Below are positions 57,171 through 64,000 of a stretch of DNA of 64,000 bases, piece after piece. Position numbers and translations under genes: made by a program. Under the pieces are notes generated by a model. That model had not been told where the DNA came from and searched no databases. It was given only the letters and a program-made list of their open reading frames with translations. Numbering within the stretch: the first letter of the stretch is position 1; each line of letters starts with the position of its first letter. Origin of the DNA: Triglochin maritima (Eukaryota > Streptophyta > Magnoliopsida > Alismatales > Juncaginaceae); the NCBI GenBank assembly GCA_963682175.1, contig OY821770.1, positions 18,940,501 to 19,004,500 on the forward strand. Reading direction: 5' to 3'.

Positions 57171-58627
57171 TGTGTAATCCCTCGAAGTGTAACGTGACTA
57201 GTTCTGTGATGCTCACTGATCATTCTCCTGTGTGGATTGTGGATTCAGGTGCCACGGACCACGTGACAAAGGATCGTTCGGCCTTCGTGGAATATCGTCT
57301 TGTTCCAAGTGGGAGGCGAATAAACATAGCGAACAACACTAGCATTGAGGTTCTTGGAGTTGGCACATGCAAAGTGGCTTTGCGAAGTGGCCGAATCCTA
57401 TTACTTCACGACGTGTTCTATGCACCAGCTACACGGCGAAATAATATTTCTGTTGTTGTTTTGATGAGACATGGTTTTAAAGTTGTTTTTGAGAATAGTA
57501 ATATGGGTTTATACCTTGCTACCATTTATTATGGACGTGCCTTTCTTTCAGACGGTTTTATTGTGTTGGACGCAATTTATGATTTCAATCATAACACTAG
57601 TGCCTTTATGAGTCAAAGTTCCATGAATAATGATTCAGTTATGTGACATGCTAGACTAGGTCACATTGGTGTTGACCGGATGAAAATGTTGGCAAAGGAG
57701 GGGGTATTAGGAGAATGCTCCAAATTTGAATTGCCGACCTTTGAATCTTGTCTAGCTGGAAAGGCAACTAGAAAACCGTTCAGAAAAGCCATTAGGGCTA
57801 CTTCTCCTTTAGAACTAATTCACTCGGATATTTGTGGACCTTTGAATGTGCGTCCTAGACATGGACAAAGTTACTTCATCACATTCATTGATGACTTCAC
57901 TAGATATTGTCATATTTATCTTATTTCTCACAAGTCAGAAGCTCTAGAATGTTTTAAGAGATTCATGAGCTTGGTAGAGAATCAATTGGATAATAAGATA
58001 AAAACTCTTAGAACGGATAGAGGTGGGGAGTATCTCTCCACAATGTTCAAAGAGTTATGTGATGAAAATGGGATATCTAGACAACTCACTATGCCTTATA
58101 CTCCTCAGCAAAATGGTGTTGCCGAGAGAAGGAATAGAACATTGCTAGACATGATTAGATCCATGATGGCGCATGTGAGCTTGCCAATTTCGTTTTGGGG
58201 AGATGCTCTAATGACTGCTGCCTATATCCTTAATAGAGTTCCAACAAAATCAGTTTCCTCAACTCCATATGAGTTATGGACAGGACGGAAGCCTGCTTTT
58301 AGTCTGCTGCGTCCTTGGGGATGCGTGGCATACATTCATTCTACTAGTCACCGATATGGAAAACTAGGACCTAGAGGGAAAAAGTGTATCTTTGTAAAAT
58401 ACAGTGATCTCTCCAAAGGTTATGTTTTTATCGGGTTAGACGAGAATGAAAGAAGGACGGAACTGGAGTCTAAGGATGCCACATTCTTGGAAAATGATTT
58501 TCCAACTCTTGCTGGAGCTATCAAAGAGTCAGTGGACTTCTTTGAACAACAAGACGGGATCTGGAAGTTGAACATGAGGTTCCACCAATCAATCCTAGTG
58601 GGAGCAGCAATGCTGAGGATCCGATAG
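57171..58627 (+). pseudogene. copia E protease and integrase
   Basis: Same frame as Gag. The protease active site WIVDSGATDHV lies near 57235 with D-S-G intact. A stop near 57644 falls at the Trp position before HARLGH. Integrase (open 57680-58627) has the zinc region with one expected Cys read as Phe ([11 protein letters not shown]), then [28 protein letters not shown] and [14 protein letters not shown], so all three catalytic acids are present. The frame is lost near 58555, where RT coding resumes in another frame. Confidence 0.9.
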
Positions 58628-58632
58628 CTCTC

Positions 58633-60345
58633 ATGGAGGATGAGCCATCAGATACCCATCTGCGTCGAAGTAAACGCGGGCTCATTCCTCGTAGGCGGTT
58701 TCGCTTAGAGGAAGATGCCATCATGATAGCTCAAGAAGAAATTGATTATGAATCATCTAGGATGACAGTAATCGATGAGCAAGAACCAGAGACCTTGAAA
58801 GAGGCTTTGGAAGGTCCAAATGCGAAAGAGTGGTTAGAAGCTATAAAGGAAGAGTTAGAGTCGATGAAAGTTAATCGAGTCTGGGACTTGGTCGACTTAC
58901 CGCCGAACCGAAAGGCCATTGGGGCCAAGTGGATCCTCAAGATTAAGAGGAAGGCGGATGGATCTATTGATAGATTCAAGGCTAGACTGGTAGCTAAAGG
59001 CTACACCCAAAGAGAAGGCGTGGATTTTGAGGAAACTTTTTCACCCATGGTTAGGTTTGCCTCCATTCGCCTTCTACTAACTATTGTAGCTCAGATGGAC
59101 TTAGAGCTTTACCAAATGGATGTAAAGATTGCTTTTCTCAATGGAGAACTTGAGGAGGAGATATATATGGATCAACCTCAAGGTTTTGAAGTCAAAGGAC
59201 AAGAGCGCAAAGTGTGCAAGCTCAATAAGTCCTTATGTGGCTTAAAACAAGCGTCTAGACAGTGGAACATTCGCTTCCATCAAGCTATATCAGAGAATGC
59301 GTTCTCTATGCTTGAGGAAGATCACTGTGTGTACGTTAAGAGATCCAATGGTAAATTTGTCATTCTGACCTTGTATGTTGATGACATACTCATGGCTAGA
59401 AATAGCAAAGAGTTGCTGAAATCCACTAAAGAGTGGTTGTCCTCCACGTTTGATATGAAGGACATGGGTGAAGCTAGCTACGTCCTTGGTGTCAAGATTG
59501 TTAGAGATAAGTCCAATAGACTTCTGGGATTGTCTCAAGAGACTTATATTAACGTCTTGAAGAAATACCATATGGACAAATGCAAATCAATTGACATTCC
59601 TGTTGAGAAGGGTTTGCACTTGAGCCTTGATAAGCATCCTGATACTCCTGAAGAGAAGGCCAAAATGAGCAACGTTCCATACTCCAATGCTGTGGGAAGC
59701 CTTATGTACGCTATGATGTGTACTAGGCCAGACATTTGTTATGATGTGGGCATGGTGAGTCGATACCAGTCCAGCCCAAGCATGGAGCACTGGAAGACAG
59801 TCAAGAGAATCATGAGATACCTCAGAGGAACGAGTAACTACATGCTGTGTTACCAAGCATCAGATCTCCGCCTGATTGGCTATAGTGATGCCGATTGGGC
59901 TGGAGACATTGATGAAAGGAAGTCTACCTCTGGTTATGCTTTCTTGCTGGCTAATGGGGTCATCTCATGGTCCAGCAAGAAGCAAACTTGTATAGCCCTG
60001 TCGACTATGGAAGCAGAGTATGTTGCATGCTCTGCAGCAGTACAAGAGGAAGTTTGGTTGAGGAGGTTCTTACAACATACTGGGCTAGTAGAGACATCTG
60101 ATGAGCCTGTTGTTGTCTATTGTGACAGCATGGCTGCCCTTTGTTATGTGAAAGACCCCAAATATCATGGAAAGACCAAACATATACAGGTTAGGTATCA
60201 TTTTGTGAAGGACATCATAGCGAGAAAGGAAGTTATGTTAAGACATGTGTCTACTAGTCTTATGGTAGCTGACCCTCTTACCAAGGCTATAGCAAAGGAA
60301 TCGTTTGTGTCTCATGTGAAGTCCTTAGGCTTACGCAGACTTTGA
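58633..60345 (+). CDS. copia E reverse transcriptase-RNase H (570-codon open frame)
   Basis: The intact C-terminal part of the copia polyprotein. RT begins with WLEAIKEELESMKVNRVWDL and has LVAKGYTQREGVDFEETF, YQMDVKIAFLNGELEEEIY, KSLCGLKQASRQWN and catalytic YVDD at residues 248-251 (59374-59385). RNase H follows (SDADWAGDIDERKSTSGYAF, STMEAEYVA, YCDSMAALCYVKDP) and ends normally at VKSLGLRRL with TGA. The ATG at 58633 is an internal Met, not a natural start; real coding enters from about 58560 in this frame. Domains look complete, but the protein could not be produced normally because of the upstream frameshift. Confidence 0.9.
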   Translation: MEDEPSDTHLRRSKRGLIPRRRFRLEEDAIMIAQEEIDYESSRMTVIDEQEPETLKEALEGPNAKEWLEAIKEELESMKVNRVWDLVDLPPNRKAIGAKWILKIKRKADGSIDRFKARLVAKGYTQREGVDFEETFSPMVRFASIRLLLTIVAQMDLELYQMDVKIAFLNGELEEEIYMDQPQGFEVKGQERKVCKLNKSLCGLKQASRQWNIRFHQAISENAFSMLEEDHCVYVKRSNGKFVILTLYVDDILMARNSKELLKSTKEWLSSTFDMKDMGEASYVLGVKIVRDKSNRLLGLSQETYINVLKKYHMDKCKSIDIPVEKGLHLSLDKHPDTPEEKAKMSNVPYSNAVGSLMYAMMCTRPDICYDVGMVSRYQSSPSMEHWKTVKRIMRYLRGTSNYMLCYQASDLRLIGYSDADWAGDIDERKSTSGYAFLLANGVISWSSKKQTCIALSTMEAEYVACSAAVQEEVWLRRFLQHTGLVETSDEPVVVYCDSMAALCYVKDPKYHGKTKHIQVRYHFVKDIIARKEVMLRHVSTSLMVADPLTKAIAKESFVSHVKSLGLRRL

Positions 60346-61601
60346 TGTATTGGCATGTCTAACTTCCTTTTATGAGTGATTTTGTTTTTTCTTTCGACTA
60401 TATCTGTTTGGTTGATGTAGTTGTTCTAGCATAAAATATTATTCTGTCAATAGGCTGAAGAATGCTCGCTCACACGAGCATTCGCCTCTGGCGCTTTTTG
60501 ATAGCGAGCAGATATGAGACTGATCATGAAGAGATCTTGTATGATAGATCCAGAGAAGTTCATGATAGGATAGTCGCCTTGATTAGGAATCAAGATGAGA
60601 TCCTCTATGTTGGTGAGGATTGACATGAATGTTCCCACGATTCATGTGACCTATAGAAGCCAAGTGCGAGCATCACATGTGGCGCCAGGTGGCACTTGTA
60701 TGGTGTTAAGGCGACAATGATGAAGCTCGGGTCAGGCGCAGAGTGGGTGTGACTAGACTAAGACTTGTATGGTGTTGAGAGACAGACTTACTGTTGCGTA
60801 CAGTATGATCCACCATAACATGTTTGCCATACAACATGTGCTGAGCGACCATTTGGAAGTGAAAGGATGGATCCCTGCTCCTTCACTGTGTGAGTCCAAG
60901 ATTTGATTGTCATTAGTTACCCTCAGTGACCTTCGACGACACCATGAAGCAAAGAGTTGATGTGGCTACTTTGGGATGTTATCTATGACCATGAGAGATT
61001 CGGTCTAAAGAGGCATCTTCGGGAAGGGAGTCAACTCTGAGTGTAATGGTGGTCTGGGGCGAAGGGAAAGGTTTGACTCGACTGCACTAAAAGTATTTGT
61101 TGGGCCCAACTGTATTGGATACAGTAGCAAGTACCTTGAGGACAAGAAGGTATTCTCTCCGAGGGATCGAGATACCGTTCATGTCAAGTGAGTTTTTTAG
61201 TAAACCTGGGGAACTGTGATGTGCATTTGACTGCTTATTTATTGGTTTTTGAGGATGTTGTCATTCTGGCCTTCTAGTAAGGTTTCTAGTTTGAGACTCC
61301 TAAATTGCAGGTGCATCACCGGTCGCACGACCCATTTGTCCGTATGATCGGAAGAGTGCATGTGCGGGGACACAGATGATCTTGTATCGGGGATACATGA
61401 TCAGAGACTTGCATGTTGTGGATGCGTTCTTGGAAAGAGGAATAGTTGTATATATCAGGGATGTATACATGTGTGTCGGAGACACATAGAGAGGTGACAT
61501 ATTGCCATTGTGTGATTGTATGTATCAGGGATATATGCATATGTGTCGGGGATACAAAAGCAAATGACATGTTGTTATCGTGCTATTGTGCATGTGGGAG
61601 A
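60346..61601 (+). other. copia E 3' non-coding region with tandem duplication
   Basis: 1.25 kb without coding between the pol stop and the 3' LTR. Near 61445-61588 a ~70-bp unit is duplicated imperfectly (TATCAGGGAT..ATACATGTGTGTCGG, then TATCAGGGATATATGCATATG). It ends in a short purine tract, GTGGGAGA, before the LTR. Confidence 0.75.
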
Positions 61602-61980
61602 TATTGGATTAATCTAGGATTAATAAGATATTTGTCCAAAGCACTGACACATGGCGCGTCCCTATTGGACTACGCATTTAGGGTTTAGGGTGGAGCCATC
61701 TATATAAGGAGGGGAGCCTCCCATTGGGGAGACGAATCTCATGTGCAAAACCCTAGCCTCCACCCTAACCTAGCCGCCACCTCCCTCTCCCTCAAATATG
61801 TCCCTTCCACCAAGTAGGACTCTTGGGTTGTGGATTTGTTCTTCTTCTCCAAGAGAATAGAAGATCGGTCGGTGCTCAAGAAGAATCCGTGAGGTGATCG
61901 TCGAATCTTCTTCCGCTGCCACAGGTTCTCTCCACCAAAGGTAAATCCGAACCTATAGTCTAAATCGTAGTTTGCTAACA
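61602..61980 (+). repeat. 3' LTR of copia element E
   Basis: 379 bp with the same ends as the 5' LTR and ten substitutions, most of them transitions. Followed by GCTTG, the target duplication. Confidence 0.92.
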
Positions 61981-62030
61981 GCTTGGTCTCCTATTTTTAA
62001 TAACTTTAAAATTGTATGGACGGAAGCAAA

Positions 62031-63416
62031 TAGGAGTGTAATCGAACCAAGTTCGAGCAAGTTAGGCCAACTCGAACTCGGCTCGAGACATCAAACTTGA
62101 CGCTCGAACTCGGCTGGAGATCAAACCAAGCCTAGAAAACAAGACTCAGACTCAACTCGAACTGAATTGTCAAGCGGCTCGGTCCGACACGGTAGCTCAT
62201 TGGCTGGGTCTGACCCGATGGCTTGTCACGCAACCATCTAAGAATATTTTTTATAGAAAAAATTAAGTTTATATGTCAAGCATATTTACTTAGACTTTTA
62301 GTCTAGCAAATTAACTTGAGCTTTCGGACTAGTTTTACCCATCCCATCCCATCCCATCCCAACCCACCCCATACCCAACCTCTCCCGACGTGGGACTAAA
62401 TATACAAAACCAAAGTAAGCCCCAACGTCGATAACATGGTGAGCTGCAATTAAATGGTCTGCGTAGGCCCAGTAGCAAAAACTACTATCTTCACGGACCA
62501 ATAGTTGCATGACAATTGCAGGCCGAAATTCTCTAAGATAATGGGCGTTTTTTTGGTGTTGTTTTTTAGCATGAGCCTAAGTCAACTTTATAAGTAAATT
62601 TTAATTTTGAGACAAGTTCAGATCCAATTTGGTTAAAACGTGATATAACTTTAATGATAATATAGTATAAATCAAAAGCAAATCGATGATGAATTTTAAT
62701 ATATGCGACGTGGGACTAAACCACACCACATTTTGTCACGTTACTTTCTGTATACATATATAAAAATATATATTTAAAATTATGGATATATAAGGATAAG
62801 CGTACGGATGTTATATGGATATTCAGTTCCGGATCGAATGTACCAATATTCATATTTATGCCGCGAGTTTTTAGATATTTAAATTTGGATACGAATACAA
62901 TCTTATATGGATTTTTCCCCTCAGACTGATGTTCAAATTTGAACACGAATGCGAATGGATTTCCGGATTTCGAACATCCACTGACACTCCTAAAAGTCAT
63001 GCAATAATGCACAACATTAGTAACTTGTGCATAGAGACTACTTATATATAAGGTGTGGTGGAAGGTAAGGTTTAGATTCTTTGATGTGGGACAAATGTCC
63101 AACACTCACTAACACATTTAGATTGTTGATATATTTTTAATGGTTTTTCTTTACAACAGAAATCCGTGAATGTTTCATTGGTTGACTTCAGATATTTGTA
63201 ATGTACAGTTCATGTATGTATAAGGATATATGCTCGTATGCGTATATAAGAGCAACCGAGTTGAACGAGTGAGCAACGAGCGAGCAGGGTTTCGCTCAGC
63301 TCAACACATTTATTTTTCCGAGAAGATTTTTGGCTCGTGCTCGACTCATTAACAATAGAGGCGAGCTGTTGAGCGAGCGAAATCGAGCGAGTCGCGAGCA
63401 GAAGCTTACATCCCTA
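62031..63416. mobile_element. possible hAT-type non-autonomous element (1386 bp)
   Basis: The left end TAGGAGTGTAATCG and right end (read inward) TAGGGATGTAAGC are similar. Flanks GAAGCAAA (62023-62030) and GATGCAAA (63417-63424) match at 7 of 8 positions. Near-terminal regions on both sides are rich in CTCGAACTCGGCTCGAG-type words. The middle is AT-rich with a CCCAT microsatellite (62337-62372). No transposase is seen. The two ends could instead belong to separate elements. Confidence 0.45.
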
Positions 63417-63424
63417 GATGCAAA

Positions 63425-64000
63425 AGTAAACCTTTACGTCTAGAAAATTAACAAATCACGTTAAATTCTCTACTATACTCCATACATACAATTCTTTTTG
63501 TTTTCTAAGGAAGGGGGCTTAGCTTAATTGGAATATTCTTAGTTTTGAGAAAGTACCAGAACGGATATTGAACCACAGCAGACGTATTCACATGTTTAGG
63601 ATTTAAACTGTTGGAAGTAAAGTATAAGGTAGATAAAATTAAAAAAAATTCTTTGTTTTAAAAGAGATTATATTGCTCACTATTAGACTATAAATTAACC
63701 ATTATACTTCATACATACCGGTCGACATTATGATATATATATAAAGGTGTGTAAGAGCATATTTAGCAGTGCAGTAGCCAATGCACCCAGCTGTCACGTC
63801 AGTTTCTTTCTCTCTGTCACGATCAACCCAAAACCCCAAACTTCTCAAAACTTCTCTTTTAACAATGCCCAACCTCATTTGGAAATTCAACTCTCTTTTA
63901 ACTACGCCATTTTTTTACTTTTTTTTAATTCTTTAACAACGATCCTCATTAGAACTTCTACTGATGTTTGAAGGTCAATCATGGATAAAACAACAAATTT
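63425..64000. other. no gene recognised
   Basis: AT-rich DNA to the right edge. Short open frames only. Confidence 0.6.

Larger units (their letters stand above)
53846..61980 (+). mobile_element. Ty1/copia element E, nearly complete
   Basis: LTRs 53846-54224 and 61602-61980 (379 bp each, 10 differences by my alignment, about 97.4% identical). Flanks ACTTG (53841-53845) and GCTTG (61981-61985) are a 5-bp duplication with one mismatch. It has a primer site, an unusually long 2.1-kb leader, gag-pol in copia order and a 1.25-kb 3' non-coding stretch. A few stops and one frameshift disable it. The LTRs start TATTGG rather than TG. Confidence 0.93.

Noticed and set aside
63505..63600. tRNA-like or SINE-like head (GGGGGCTTAGCTTAATTGG)
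   Set aside because: No convincing B box or cloverleaf pairing could be made.
63718..63727. Isolated GGTCGAC near the right edge, and GTCGACC near 46342
   Set aside because: Single words outside any cluster, expected by chance.

Overview
This window is nuclear DNA of a flowering plant. The grounds are an intron-rich pair of MLO-family genes (seven-transmembrane plant proteins), plant-type Ty1/copia and chromodomain-bearing Ty3/gypsy retrotransposons primed by initiator-Met tRNA, hAT-type miniature elements with 8-bp target duplications, and an inserted block of organelle DNA that carries the end of a plastid 16S rRNA gene. I cannot name the species. No gene in the window looks clearly functional. 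It is a tandem MLO locus on the + strand that has been filled and broken by nested transposons.

Layout. 1-4008: 5' part of a minus-strand copia element running off the left edge, with its LTR at 3035-4008. 4930-10398: MLO copy 1, a pseudogene with a minus-strand solo LTR (6264-8370, TSD CAACT) in one intron. 11310-12740: a ~485-bp tandem array. 13187-14800: a ~380-bp tandem array split by a GC-rich hAT-like MITE. 14834-17790: a decayed copia remnant. 18078-40483: MLO copy 2, fifteen exons with conserved splice sites and consistent phases. Intron 1 holds gypsy element A (18281-27717, TSD TAAAT), which itself carries a solo-LTR-like insertion. Intron 8 holds gypsy element B (29428-37713). 40723-45988: a truncated LTR of another family fused to the truncated minus-strand gypsy element C. 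45989-about 51430: organelle-like DNA with a plastid rrn16 3' fragment, the adjoining spacer and a LINE reverse-transcriptase scrap. 51484-53138: two GC-rich hAT MITEs. 53846-61980: a nearly complete, recently dead copia element E (LTRs 379 bp, 10 differences). 62031-63416: a possible further hAT-type element.

Main signal. The chromovirus family (A, B, C and the solo LTR at 6264) and the unrelated copia LTR at 3035-4008 all carry dense clusters of one 10-bp palindrome, CGGTCGACCG, and its variants. In the gypsy LTRs the cluster lies downstream of the TATA-like box and of a possible splice donor, and upstream of a minisatellite and the primer-binding site, so it should be in the transcribed leader. 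LTR pairs of A and B differ by deletions whose ends fall inside copies of this motif, and by minisatellite copy number. I know no name for this architecture and regard it as the most interesting structure here.

MLO copy 2 keeps its splice sites but has a 1-bp frameshift and stop in exon 1, a stop in exon 5, a 14-bp deletion in exon 11 and an early stop in the last exon. Copy 1 lacks recognisable exons 1-2 and 7-9 and has lost one intron.
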